A DNA stretch of 64,000 nt. Origin: Euglena gracilis. Taxonomy: Eukaryota; Euglenida; Euglenophyceae; Euglenales. The notes beneath the pieces are model-generated. The model was not told the origin of the DNA and ran no database searches. It saw nothing but the letters and a program-made list of their open reading frames with translations. The position numbers and the translations under genes are program-made. The stretch is taken from the NCBI GenBank assembly GCA_039621445.1, contig CP154956.1:68146452-68210451 (forward strand), given 5' to 3'. Below, one piece after another: positions 1 to 14,100 of the stretch; the stretch's first letter is position 1; each line of letters begins with the position of its first letter.

Positions 1-846
<846 letters not shown>

Positions 847-1314
847 GCATGTCCCGAAAATGCCCCCAGTGTTGGGGTTACTGAAGGTGTAGGGTTCGGA
901 CTGGCTGGGCTTGGGTTTGGCCACACGCACGATGCGCATTCTCTCCCTGGGTCAGGCCGCGCGACACCCAAAGGCGGCAGGTGGGCAGGAATAAAGAAAG
1001 ATAAATCCCGCCGAACGGTTGGCCCCCCCTATCCGTCCATTTTTTGGGCTGATGCAAATAGGGTTGGTGTTAGGATTTGCAGTTTTGCCGGTTGTTGGCC
1101 GGCGGTGTGGGCCGCATGCGGCAGGCAAAAATTCAGGAAGGGAGTGTGGGAGTGCAGCCGAATCCTGGCCCGGCCAGTCCTAACCCTAACCCTGCACCTT
1201 CAGTAACCCCAACACCTAGTGCAGGGTGGAGGGTATTTTTGGGACCCCCCGGGGGGTCCTGAAAGCTCCTGCCTTCCATGTATATGTGTTTATATGTGTG
1301 CATATATGTGTATG

Positions 1315-1606
1315 TGTATATATGGCAGCAAGATTTTGCTTTGCCCCCGGGGGGGGGGGGCAAAGCAAAAATCTCCAGTGGGGTCCAATTTTTTTTGTGT
1401 TATTGATTGAGTAGGGTCAGGGTTAGGAGTTCGGTCTAACTTTAGGCCTAACTGTACACCTAACACCTGTCTATAAGTTAGGCCTAAAGTTTGGCTGAAC
1501 TCTTAACCCTTACCTTATTCCATCCATAACCCAAAATTTTTCGCGGACCCCCCTGGAGATTTTTTCTTCGCCCCCCGTGGCCAGTAAAATCCTGCTGCCA
1601 TATATA
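1315..1606. mobile_element. Inverted-repeat element, TATATATGGCAGCA ends
   Basis: The left end TATATATGGCAGCAAGATTTT mirrors the right end AAAATCCTGCTGCCATATATA. Nested inside are a C/G hairpin block and a palindrome containing AGGGT-x-AGGGTTAGG near 1385-1545. Confidence 0.55.
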
Positions 1607-1654
1607 ATATTATATATACACACATAAATGTATATAGAGGGTATATGGAGGGTG

Positions 1655-1822
1655 AAAATTTTTTTTGCGTTATTGATGGAATAGGGTTAGGGTTAGGAGT
1701 TAGGGTTGGGGTTTGGCCTAACTTATAGATTGGTGTTAGGTGTACAAGTTAGGCCTAAAGTTAGGCCGAACTCCTAACCCTAACCCTATTCCATCAATAA
1801 CACAAATTTTTTTTGGACCCCC
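1655..1822. repeat. Palindromic repeat with telomere-like ends
   Basis: Inverted arms about 70 bp: TTATTGATGGAATAGGGTTA + GGGTTAGGAGTTAGG on the left and the complement CCTAACCCTAACCCTATTCC on the right. A diverged copy is at 1385-1545. Each arm has two TTAGGG units. Confidence 0.65.
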
Positions 1823-1996
1823 CCTCTCCCAACTACATTGCACCCCTGGGGCCATGTAGTTGGGAGCTTCCATATATATTTGAGTAACCCCCCCCCCCGG
1901 TTTTACATTTGTGCAAAATTGTATTGGGCACCTATGAATTTGATGATTTGCTTGATTTCTTTGACTACCTATCATTTTTCTGCAATATATCCACAG

Positions 1997-2139
1997 CTGT
2001 GAATCGGCCGAATACATTGCATTTGAGCAATGCAGATATTGAGGGCACCGTGGCCAAAAGGACTGGTTTCCGGTCCAGTCGAATCACTGACCCCAACAAT
2101 CCCTCTTATACGCTGCCCTCCTTCGAAACGGCTCCCATT
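1997..2139 (+). CDS. Gene A exon 1 (first one visible)
   Basis: Acceptor CCACAG and donor GTATGT. The 143 nt encode 47 residues after two leading bases. The exon contains NADIEGTVAKR followed by RITDPNNPSYTLPSF, the clearest copy of the repeated module of this protein. It ends in phase 0. Because it enters in phase 1, at least one upstream exon must exist. Confidence 0.72.
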
Positions 2140-5100
2140 GTATGTGCTCTTTGTTCACAAACAGTCACATAAGCGTCGCTGGTCCGAATGCCACGAGTTC
2201 CAGTGATTATTGTCCCCCCCCCCATGTGATCCCAGGGGGTTTGTGGCCCAGGAAATTTTACACAAACGCGCTTCACCATTCCCAGCCCCATACTTTTTTT
2301 TTAAAATACAGATTCATGGTTTGTTTCACAGCAGATAAACCCTGCCCACGTTTATGGTACGACCTGAAGGGGTTTTGAGGATTTGCCTTGTTTCCATTGG
2401 GATTAGGTCCCCAAAATTGTTCAAAGTACCCAATGACACCATTTTGGATGAAATTGTCACAAAATGGCAAATTGTTGGCCTGGCACTTACAAAAGAGATT
2501 GCAGAAAAAGCATTTGGGTAATGGTGGAATCCAAAACCGTTTCGAGAATCGTTCACTTTCTTCACCAGGAGGTTTTATAAGCAAGTGGGGGTGATATGGA
2601 AGTGGGAAGGGGGGGGACAATTTTTGGAACATAAATAGACCCAGTTTTAGCATCGATTTTTGCAATTTTGGAAACCCACGTCTGGTAACATTTCTGTTTT
2701 GTTTCTCGTCTTAACGTTATTATTTCTGCAGCCCAACTGTTGTAATTTTAAAATTCTGACCCTGTTCATTGTTTAGGAGGTATGTAGAAAACTTCTCACA
2801 GGAGCTCGTCCAATGCTTTTTTTAAAATCAGTTTCAGCGCTGCATATTACAGACTTTTTGCCCTGGTCCTCCCAAATTTCATCTCTTTATGCCAGAAAGA
2901 CATTCCGAAACATGTCTCCTTTTTTGCTCCTCCCAGGGGTCGATCAAGCAGTTGTCAGAGACCAACCGGGTACCTCCCTCTCCTTTGCTGTCTGCCTCGT
3001 CTGACTCGTTGCAACCCCTGTGGCGGTGGGTGGCGGTCGGGTGGGGTGGGGGCAGGGAATTTCTTAAGCCGGAGGGTACCCTACCCCCCCGGGGGGGGGG
3101 GTCCAGCCAGCCAGCAGCTCAAATCCAGCCAGCAGCCCAAATTCGGGCTGGGAGCCCCCCCCCCCCCCGGGGGTCGACTGAAATAAAGTCGGGTCCAGCC
3201 CGGCCGGAGGCCGGGCCTGCCGGCCGCAGGCTGGCCAGCCAACTGGACTGCCCAGCTCACCTATCCCTGCATTTTTTCCCCTCACCACAGTTTCCTCCAT
3301 CACAGCCCCCCAGCCTTGACCTAGCTCCATCCACCAAAATGCCGAAAATGGCAAAAATGTGTTAGAAAATTTTGTTTTTCACCGACCCAGCCCAGCCCAG
3401 CCCAGCCCGGGACCCCCCCTCCCCCCCACCCCCCCGGGGGGGGGGGGCCAGCCAGCAGCTCAAATCCAGCCAGCAGCCTTTTTGCCAGCCGGAGGCTGGA
3501 CCCCCCCCCCCCCGGGGGTCCTTAAGAAATTCCCTGGGTGGGGGTCCCCTCGCACTGTGCCGCAGGTGACGGACATCGATGGGGCCCGGGCAAAACCCAG
3601 GGCCGTTGCCGTCGTACGGCAGCCGCTGTGCGTGGAGGACATCGACGGTGCCAAGTCCGGAACGACGTACGACGCCAGGTCCCAAATCCACACCCCCTTG
3701 TGGCCCAGCGGATGGTGGTTGGTGGGGGATGTGGCCGGTCGTAGCTTAAGAAAACTTGACCCCACCCCCTGGGGGGGTCCAGCCAGCCAGCTGCCTTTTT
3801 CCAGCCCCGGAACCCCCTCCCTCTCCCCTCATCAACGAGTTTTATTTATCTCCAGCCGCCCAAAGGGCAGCTGGGTGCAAAAATGAGCCAAAAATGGGCA
3901 AATGCATCGGAAAAGGGCTGGCCAGGACAAATTTGGGGTCAAAAAATGGATTTTTTTGTATAATAGGCAATTTTTTATGATATTTTTGCAGTTGCGATCT
4001 TTTTTTGTATCTATTTCAATCCTGGGTTGGGCCCAGCTCCAGCCCTGGACCCCCAGGGGGGGGGTAGCCAGCACCCTTTTTCCAGCCAGCCCAATTTTCC
4101 AGCCTCTGAGCTGGACCCGGGGGGGGGGGGTCCATACTTGTAGTTAGTGCGACCGGAAAAAATGTTTCTGTGCACCACGACCACCGCGGAAATTTTTTTT
4201 TTGTAACTGGCAGCGCCGCGGCAAAAATTTTTCTGTGTGCCGCGAATGCCGCGGCACTGGTTTATGTGTGCGCCACGACCGCCGCGAAAACTTTTGAAGT
4301 TTATGCCGCGACCACCGTGGCAATTGTCTTTTTAAATTGTGTCCCACATATACTTCCTTTCGGCCCGTTCCCCTTTCTGGCCTCTTTGATACTTTCTCAA
4401 CCATGGCCAAAAGCCCGGCTGAGCGCCTTCTATCAATCTAATTGTTTCCACCAAAAAATGTTGGGTGTTGTGTTGCTGCTAATACGTCCTTGAGCTCCAG
4501 GAAGAAATTTTTTTTGCGCCGCAACCACCGCAAAAAATTTTTCCCCTTGCGCCGTGACCACCGCGGCAATAAATTTTGCTTGTGCCGCGACAGCCGCGGC
4601 AAAAATCTTTCTGTGCGCCGCGACCACTGCGGAACTTTTTTTTTTGCGCCGCGGCATGAGCGCTGCGGCACACTAACTACAAGTATGGGGGGTCGTTAAA
4701 AAACGCCCTGGATGTGGCTGCCATTGCTCCGCTCAGGATGCGTTCCCTTGGAAAGGACCGGCCACCCGAGAACCCCACATATGAGCTTCAGCACAGCGAC
4801 GCACCGCGGACAAACAGGCAGACTAATCCACTTACTCCGCGGTGCGTTGGCCCCTGCCGTTTTTTGAAAAGGTGATATGAAATGATGATATGAAATGATT
4901 TTTTCCTGGTGAAAAACGTATGTTGTCGAAAAGGTTTGGATTGCATGCGGATAATATTCCTTCTCAGTGACAGTTAAAATGTGTCTGGCAGTGTGCTTGC
5001 GTCTGGGAAACATTTTCAACGGTTTTGTGCAGATACAATTATGATTTGCCAGACGGTGTGGACCAGGAGTTTGCTGGAGCCATTCCTGGAGGCCATCCGA

Positions 5101-8100
5101 AGCCCCTTCGAGCAGGGCGACAGCCAGAAGCAAATTTGCTGTCTTTGAGAACTGATGATCTCCCAGGTGTGCCGATTCTGTGAGGTGCTCGCGCCAATCA
5201 CCGCTGAATGGCCAAGTTCCCAAGATCTGGAAACCTCAAAGAGACCCCTCAATATGTGGCTCCCTTGTTGCCGATGGTTCGAAATTGGCAACCCTCATTC
5301 GACATCCTGCGTCTTATGGCAGGGGCAACCCCGCTGAAGCGATTCCAGGCAACAGACCGGCAACTGCGAAACCCGGTGGACATCTCCGACATCCCGGATG
5401 CCCACCCCACCGGTTGGCTGCCCACCCCTTCCCCCTTTGTGTTCCTTCCGATACCACCTTTATTTCAAAGTCCAGGCAACCCCAAAACTGGCAAAAAAGC
5501 AATGATCAAAGGTTGCAGAGAAGTCATGGGTTACTTTTGAATGGTGTGGAGTTGGGGAGTGTCCCCTGCGAATGGAAAAAAGTGTGTGCACAAACTATTT
5601 TTCATGACATCAAGGAGCATTCATTTTCTCTGGAACGGCACTGGCCGTCAACTTTGGAATGTTGGAGGGGACTAGGGGTTTTCTTGAGCTGGAGGTGACC
5701 CTACCCCCGGGTGGTTCCAGGCAGCCAGCACTTTTTTCTCAACTGGGCTGCTGGCCCCCCGGGGTCTGCTGAAATTACTTTGGGCCAGCCTGGTGAAGGT
5801 GGGCTGGACCAGGGGATTTATTAAGCCGGAGGGTACCCTACCCCTGGGGGGGGGTCCAGCCAGCCAGCAGCTCAAATCCAGCCAGCAGCCCAAATTCGGG
5901 CTGGGAGCTCCCCCCCGGGGGGGGGGGGTCGAGTGAAGTAAAGTTGGATCCAGCCCGGCCGGAGGCCAGGCCAGCCGGCCGAAGGCCGGGCCAGCTGGCC
6001 GAAGGCTGGCCAGCCAACTGAGCTGCCCAGGTCACCTATCCCTGCATTTTTTCTCCTCACCACAGCTTCCTCCATCACAGCCCCCCAGCCTTGATCTAAC
6101 CCCCCCCCCCAAATAATACCCCCCCCCCAAATAATACCCCCCCCCCCCCTTGGGGTCCGACTTCGGCCGCCGAAATAATACCCCCCCCCCCCCTGTTTCG
6201 GGCCGAAGGCCCGGATTTTTGACCTGAAAATGTCGGTAAAAACCACAATCTCTGACAACAAATTACGAAAAAAATCAATTTTTCTGGCTCATCTGACCTC
6301 CATAAAATGGTAAATTTCACAAGAAAGTGCAAAAAATGACCCCAAAGGGGGTTTTGGGTGCTATTTTGGGTTTTACGGGACTTCGAAAAATTTCGAAAAT
6401 TTTGGAAAAATAATACCCCCCCCCAAATAATACCCCCCCCCTCGGGCCGGGACTTCGGGCGAAAAAATAATACCCCGGGGGGTATTATTTGGGGGGGGGT
6501 TTAGCTCATTCACCAAAATGTCGAAAATGGCAATTATTTTTAGAAAATTTTGTTTTTCACCGACCCAGCTCAGCCCAGCCCGCTCCAGCCCCGAACCCCC
6601 CCCCCCCTCCCCCCCACCCCCCCCGGGTGGGGGGTCCAGCCAGCAGCTCGTTTCCAGCCAGCAGCCTTTTTGCCAGCCGGAGGCTGGACCCCCCCGGGTC
6701 CTTAAGAAATCCCCTGGGCTGGACCGAAAATTTTGGAAAAAAGGTCAGGAAAGGCCAAAAAGTGGCGTTTTTTGAGGTTTTTTTGAGGTTTCACTTTGAA
6801 ATTTTGGTTAAAAAAATCCCAAACCAGCTGGATTTGGACCTTTTTTTACCTTTTTGGGTACAAGCCGGGTCCAGCTGCCAACCGGCTGGGCTGGACCCCC
6901 CCCCCCCCATGGCCCCCCACCCCCCAGAGAGGCATGGTGGTCCAACCCTCTCCTATTTTTCCAGCCAACATTTTCTTCAGCCGGCCCGTGGGACTCCCCC
7001 CTGGTGCTTTATGTATACACTCCATATCAGCCGGCGTGCAACCTTCGGCCATTTAAACATTTAAACCCAGTAGGGAGTAAAACCATGGTGAGGCAAGGAG
7101 CTGTTGGTCAATAGAAAATCGTAAGCAAGCCAATGATAATGAAGCGCTCCATTTCGCAAATGGCATAGGTGGGCGCTGCTGTGGTGGGTATGCAATTTCC
7201 CTCTCTTCCCTCTCAAATCGAGAATCTGGCTCCTCTTTCTTGAGCTGCTCTTGCTCTCCTTCACTGGGAAATGATGAGAGAGCTCGAATCTGGCAACAAA
7301 GTCCATCTTCGCCATAAAGTTTGGGGAAACGGAAACGCCCCCCTCCCAAAAGACAGTCTCTTGTCGACAAAACCAAACATAGGACACCATTTGCCATTTT
7401 TGGACACCAATGATGATCATCCAAGATTCCAGAAATCAGTGAAACACGCCTGGAAAATCGAGGTTGAACGAAAGTCAAGACTGAAATTGCAACCTCAAAG
7501 CTAACAAGTTTCCTTCAAAAGACCAGCTCATTATGTACTGTCCCATACTGTTTGCAGTGCTTCACGCCGCCTTTCATTACAAGAAAACACAGCGCTGCGT
7601 GGATCCGCTACAGCCGAGCTACCCGCCCCTGAAATGGAAGTCGTATGTGTCCAGATCCCACGGGGAGAGTTGAATTTTTTTTTATTCGGAAAGGAGGACA
7701 GTTAACGTTTTGCATGCTTGCTTGCATTTGCTTGTGCTGAGCAATCCTTTTTTCAAAAAAAATGCTAATTTTTGTTTTCTTTTAATCTCTTCTGACTGAA
7801 CCTGCTGCCACAGCTTTCACCATTCTCAAAAGTGATCTGCAGCTCCTTCTTCTCCAACAATTGATCATTTTTGGCCCAAATGCGGTGCATTTTTCGGTTT
7901 GTTTTGGTCCTGCCTCGAGGTGCCTGCCTTTTCCATCCCAGGGAACTGGAAGGCCGGCCGGGCGCTTCTTACCTCACTGCCGCTGCCCTCGACGCGCTGG
8001 GGACGGCACGGCCAATTCGCCCACCCCCTCTGAATGCCGCCCACACCGGCGGTTATGGCGCTCCCAAGGTGGCCAGCCCGCACGACTCCGTCTCCATCCC

Positions 8101-11100
8101 CTCCGTCATGTCTTTGCCCCGATGTCCTTCGTAATGCTGATGATGGCTGATGGCCCTCGCACCTGGCGATATGAATTTGCATCAACTCGACAGACCTGAC
8201 AGATGTGCATCCCCAGCCTCAGAAACCATCGCTCATCCCCCATGTCATCTTTCCCTCAGTGTGCTAATTGGTGGTCAAACTGACCCCGAATGCCTCGAGG
8301 GCTTTCGTATGGGGGTGTTTTTCAGGGGTGCTGTTCGCTTGCATGATCTGTGAAAATGATTGCATGCATTATCTGTGAAAACGATTGCTCAGGTACATTT
8401 TAGTGTGGGTGGGTGGATGAGTGGGTAGGTGTGTTATTTTGGCAATTGTTCTTTGGGATTTTTTTTACAAGGAAGTTTTTTGTGAGGTCATGTTTGTATT
8501 TCAGTTTCATGCCTCTGGAGAAAATGAAGAGTTCCATTTGTTTGGGTTGGAGGGGGGGACATATTTTTTTGAATATTCTGCCACCCACATTCCGAAGCCT
8601 TGCAATGGCCACCAGCTTCCATCCTTCCGCCTGTTGATGTGTTGCTCAGGGGTTCTGCCGATCCTCATTGGGATATTTGTCATGATTAACGCTTCTGGTG
8701 GTTCAATGTTTGCCAGAAGAGGGCAAACGTTGTTTTGATGTGGGTGCTTTCCCCGCAGCAGAGCTCGGAACCTCCCTGAGGGAGCACTGGAATTCCGACA
8801 GGGCTTGCCATATGTGTTGGGATCAGCCAATTGCTTAAGCACTGACCAACCCCCCCCCCCGGGGGGTGGGTGACTGGTTTTTTCAAAGTGACTGACTGGT
8901 TTTTGGCCCGGACCCCTCCCCCCCGGGGGGGGGTCGGCCAGGAGTGGGCAAAAGTGGCTTGAGTGACCCCGGCGCAGAAGGCGCCGGAAAATTTTTTTGG
9001 GCCTAAAATGGCCTAAAGTGACTGGAAAGTGGCCGTTTTTCTGAGTGGCCGACCCCCCCCCCCGGGGGGGGGGGTAGTGACTGGCTGGTTTTTTGAAAAT
9101 GAGTGACTGACTGGTTTTTAAAAAAGTGGAGTGACCCCCCCCCGGGGGGGTCGGTAAGCAATTGTATGGTTGGGATGTATATGTATTTGTCCGGATCATT
9201 GCCAGCATAATCCCTTCAGTTCCTCCCTTCTTTCCTTGCCTTGCCTGTCCTCCTATGCCGTGTATGTCTTTGCTCTTCCAAACCTGTAACCACCTGATCT
9301 CCGGTTTGACATTCCTTGGCCCAGTCCTTGTGATTTTATTTCTGGGCCACAGCCCCACGCCGCCTTTTTGCAAGGGATTTCATGCAGTAGATTTCAAGCA
9401 GCACTGGTTCCCACAACGTCAGCCAGCACCATACAACCGCCGAATCACTGTTCTCTCGGGGGGTGGGGAGGTAACTGGTTTTTTCTGCAGTGACTGACCG
9501 TTTTTAGCTGGACGATAGATTCATTCAGCACCTGTGTGACCTCCAGGGGGTCACACAGGGTGGGTGGGTTTTTGAGAGTGGGCGGGGGGTTGGGGTTGGG
9601 CTGAACCCTCCCCCCTGGGGTGGGTTGCGACATGGGTCAGATTTTAGCCCCGCCAGAGGCCGGGCCGGAAAATGTTTGCAAGCGTCGATGGCCGATTTTG
9701 GTTGGATTTTGGGTCCCCCCCCCCGGGTTGTGGGTGAGTGGGTTTTCAAAATAAGTGGGTGGGTGGGGTTTTGCCTGGGAAATGTGCCCCCCTGGGGGGT
9801 GTCACTAACCCCCCCCCAAATATACCCCCCCCCCCCGGTTTTATATTTGGGCGGAAATTTCAAGACCCCGAGGGGGGGTTTTATATTTGGGGGGTTTTTA
9901 CATTTGGTCGGAAAAATCAACTTCCTGGCGGGATCCAGTAGTCACTTTTTCGGTCCAAAATCACAAATACGCCCACCCTTGGGGGTCCAAAAATTTCATT
10001 TTTCGGGCAAAATAACAATTTTCACATGTTTTTGGTAAAAAGTGCTCTTTGCCTGCCAAAAATCTCCCAAAAATCACAATTTCGGGAGAAATTTTGTCGA
10101 ATTTTTTTCCTTCCGGCGCTTCGCGCCGAAGGGGGAGTTTTATATTCGGGCGGGATTTCAAGGTCCTCAGGGGGGGTTTTATATTTGGGGGGGTTTACGT
10201 GAATCTATGGCCCGGACCCCTTCCCCTGGGGGGGGGTCGGCGACAAACTGCCAACGCGACCCAGCACCGAAGGCGTCAGAAAATTTTTGACCATTCCTGG
10301 ACCAAAAACTGCATAGCTTTTCACAATAGCTTTTGAATTATTCACAAAAATGCTGCTGCTGGGCAAAGGAAAGGAAGAAGATATTTTCTCACCCCACCGC
10401 CCAAGAACATTCAAGAATCGCCCAAAACAGGTGATTCTTGATTTTTTTTGATTATCTGCTTGAGTTTTTGATTATTTTTATTCTTTTTCAACGCCGTGGG
10501 AGGTGGAATCATGGAGTTTGGTTTGAAAGATCAATTTTGCAAAAACATCCCTGGATGCGCCAGTCACGGCATGGTCCACAGGGAGAGATAACCCGTGTTG
10601 CATCCGGGCATTTCAGGACCTTGATTCAGTTTTCGGTGAGGGGCTTGTGGGTGGGGAGGTACCTGTTGTCCAGGGGTTGGAATCCCGAGGTTGTGAAGAA
10701 GTATGGGACACCCAAAGGGGGGCACCAACGTGACCATGGCCATTCGCTTGATTGAAGATTTTATGCACTCAAAGTTGGACGGGATAATCCATCCAAGGAA
10801 CCACACAGCGTATAAACACAGGCTCACAGCACCATTTCAGAAAACCCCCCAGATAAGGCGTCCTCACTGGGGGGGGACAGCTTATTCCTCTCTGCCACAC
10901 CCTCCAATCAAAAACCCTGCAGGAAAGCACGTTGCTTTGTTAACGCGGTGGGAAATGCTTCTCCTGACGAAGTTGGCAGCTTTTTATTTTTGGCAAATTA
11001 AACAGACTAGGACAGTGTGAATAGTTTTCATCACCGAGAGAAAAGTTCTTCGAAATCCCACAGCCTTTGCTCTTTATAAGCGACTTTCAAATTCCTGCAC

Positions 11101-14100
11101 ACGCATTTTGTGTTTGAATACATAGCCTCCCCTCCCCCAATCCCCATCCTATAACCAAGCACCTTCGATGATGCAGAGCGATGCAGGGTGATGCAGGGCG
11201 ATGCAGCTCAATTTGGGACTTTTGGAGCCCAAAGGTGGGCGTCTGACGCAGGGAGATGCACGGCGATGCAGGGCAATGCGGGCGGTTTTTGGCCACTGCT
11301 GAATATTTTCAGCCATATTGGCCACTTTTTACTCTTTTTGTTGCCCCCAAAAATGGCCAAAAACACACCACAAAATCACCGGAACACGGGCCAGGTGTCT
11401 TAGGGCAGCGAACAAGGGGTGATAGAGGCCCCCAGAGGTGCGTTTTGTCCGGCAGACACTTTTGGAAGTAATGTACGTTTTTTCAACATTTTTTTTAAAA
11501 AAAATGGATTTTTTAAAAAAAATTTTGACCGAAAATCTCACCCCGGCTACATGGCAGAGTCAAAAACTGGGGGGGGGGTTGGCTACTCCGACCCACAAGC
11601 ACAAGGGCCGAACAGTTTGGGCCTGGAGGGGAGTCGGGGGTCAAATAGAGGATTCGAAAAGCCGGGGTCCAGCCGCCTGCGACTGAAAAAAGGTTCAGGG
11701 AGCGGGTCCGGGGTCTTGGTGATAATCTGCGATTTTCGTTACCTAACCAGGGGCGGGGCCCCCTTTTGAGCCTAGTGGCAAGCTTCGCTCTTACCCACAG
11801 AGGGATTAGAGTTCAGCCATAACCCCTTGAGGGAAAAATGAATGATGAAGAAGCAAGAGGCAAAAACGTGCCAAAATTGTTGTGGCGAGCATGCCAACTT
11901 ATGAGGTTTAGCCCAAAAACCATAAAATTGCCCCAAATACCTTGTTTTCCCTTTGGTGCAAAAATAGGGGGTATTTTTTGGACCTCTTCCAGTCACACAC
12001 TAGGCCTCGACTTATAACCTCCCCCCCCCCATTTATAACTCCTCGGGACCGACCACCAAACAGGATCCTATAGCCCGGGGTGGATGTAAGTGGGGAGCTA
12101 GACATTTGGCAAGGAAGATATTGCCTTTCTCAAAATGAACAAATTCTCAATCCTGGTCCTTTTTAATTCTCTTTGCCCAATAGTTTTTGTTTTTTTTTGC
12201 TGTGTGGATGCGCGTTGCATTCAGCCAAAGGAGCAAGCCGAACTTGCAGAGATGTCGGCTTTCAAGGAAAGGGTGTGCTTTGCAGCACCACACATCATAA
12301 CTTGTTTTTTGGGCAGCATGTTGAAAGCGAAACTCTCATCTGTATTTTTTGCAGCATTGACCTTCGCCTTTTTTTTGGCTGTCTGCAGTTCAAGGACAAG
12401 ATAAGCGTGGTCAACAAGGACGGATCGTCAACGCACATGGCCACCGGCCTCGTGTCTCGGGCCCCGAATGTGCGCATGGAAGCTGCCGGGCAGATGGTGA
12501 ACATCAACCAGAAGCTGAAGGAGCAGTTGGCCGCTCAACTTGGGCAACGCAATGGTGGTGTGCATCGTGCAGCGGAGCCCATACAGGGATAGGCATGGGC
12601 ACCAAGGAAGGCGCACGCGTGGTGCGTGCGTGTGCAGCTGAGGGATTACCTGTGCTGGGCTGGGGTTGAGATGCACTGCCACCCTGCTGCCTCCTTTGGG
12701 TTGTCCTGTCATTGCGTCTGGCTTCCTCAAGGTCGATTTTACACACTCAGACAAACCACGAGTTAGTGAGGCCAGAAAAATCATTGGACAGGAAAAAATT
12801 GGCTTTTTATAGGAACCATCTGATCCATATTCAAATCACAATCGACTGCAGGAGATCTGACGAGACTCGTGAGGGACTCGCCTCCACATGCTGAAAAAGT
12901 GTAAGGTCACCTGAAGTTCCCTCGGGTGAGTATCGTTTCAGTTCCCTAAAATGAAATGCAGGAAATCATTTTTTGTTGAAAGCAGTTGCGAAGCCAAGCA
13001 AGCATTTTCTAAATGAGAAGTGTTTCTGCGCTTTGCTGCCCTGGCCACAGAATCGACACCAGGGCACCATGTTCCAAGTGGTCCATCCCAAGGGCAACCT
13101 CTTGAAGTGAAGGTGCCAGCTGAGGCTCGGCCAAAACCCCAATCTGCATTCCATGCGCTACGTATGCTTTGCTGTATGCATGACCCTTGACCCTATGGAG
13201 ATATGTTTCCCAGCTGATATGACGTCAGTGATTTTGCATCGTGTTTATCAGGCTTTGGGAAATATGAACCAATTACACAGAAATCTCCAACCGGATGCAT
13301 ATGTGCAATGGGGGTTTCCAGGTTTTGATAAGGAGAGTGCAGGGGGGGGGAAGGGTATAGTTTTAACCGGTAATTGGCGAGATCGTGATTAAAATTTATT
13401 GGTGGACACCTTACCTTTGAAACCAAAAAGTGAACAAATATTGTAAACTTGGGAGGTTGAGGGTTTTTTTTGCAAATGCATTTGGATTACAGTTTTTTCA
13501 TTCACTTCCCCTGAATTTCATGTGCATTTTCAGGGGTTGCTTAAATTTTGACTAGTTGTTAAATCTGGATTTAAATTTTGCACTGGTTCGCAGGAGGTTG
13601 CTTAAATTTTGGGGGTTGCTTAAATTTTGGTGTCGGCAGGTTCGGCCACAAAGACTGCTTAAATTTGGGGGTTGCTCAATTTTGGAGGGGTTGCTTATAA
13701 TGGGGGGGGGGGTTGGGTCCACCAGACACCCCAAAAATAAAACCCAAAAAACAACGTCCATTTGAGACTTGCGGCAAGCATTCCAAAAAGGCCTGGTGCC
13801 TTATTTTGGGGGAGGTGTGCCCTCAAGCATTTTCCTCAAAAAATTGGGCCATCTCTTTCCTTCATTGAAAAACAGGCATTTTATTTGTTGATGGTTTGGT
13901 CCAAATTTCAGCAACCTTTCAACCAGTCAGTGAAACCTGACATCAAGCAACCCCCAGTCAACCCCTATGGCTGAAATGGTGCAAAATGGCCCAAAATGAC
14001 CATAAATGGCCTAAATAGAAAATTCTGTTGCACAACATTTTTTTCCTTTTGGGTGGGGGGAAATATGCAAGTTGGATAATTTGCATTTTTTTGCATAATA

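Larger units (their letters stand above)
8069..12388. other. Long gene A intron (exon 6 to 7)
   Basis: Carries the elements 8824-9168 and 9808-10195 and the repeat 11410-11815. A segment at 10703-10830 (HPKGGTNVTMAIRLIEDFMH) reads like protein but has no splice context. Confidence 0.45.

Noticed and set aside
8507-9373. Minus-strand 288-codon frame
   Set aside because: It spans a mobile element with C/G hairpins; proline/glycine-rich translation of repeat DNA.
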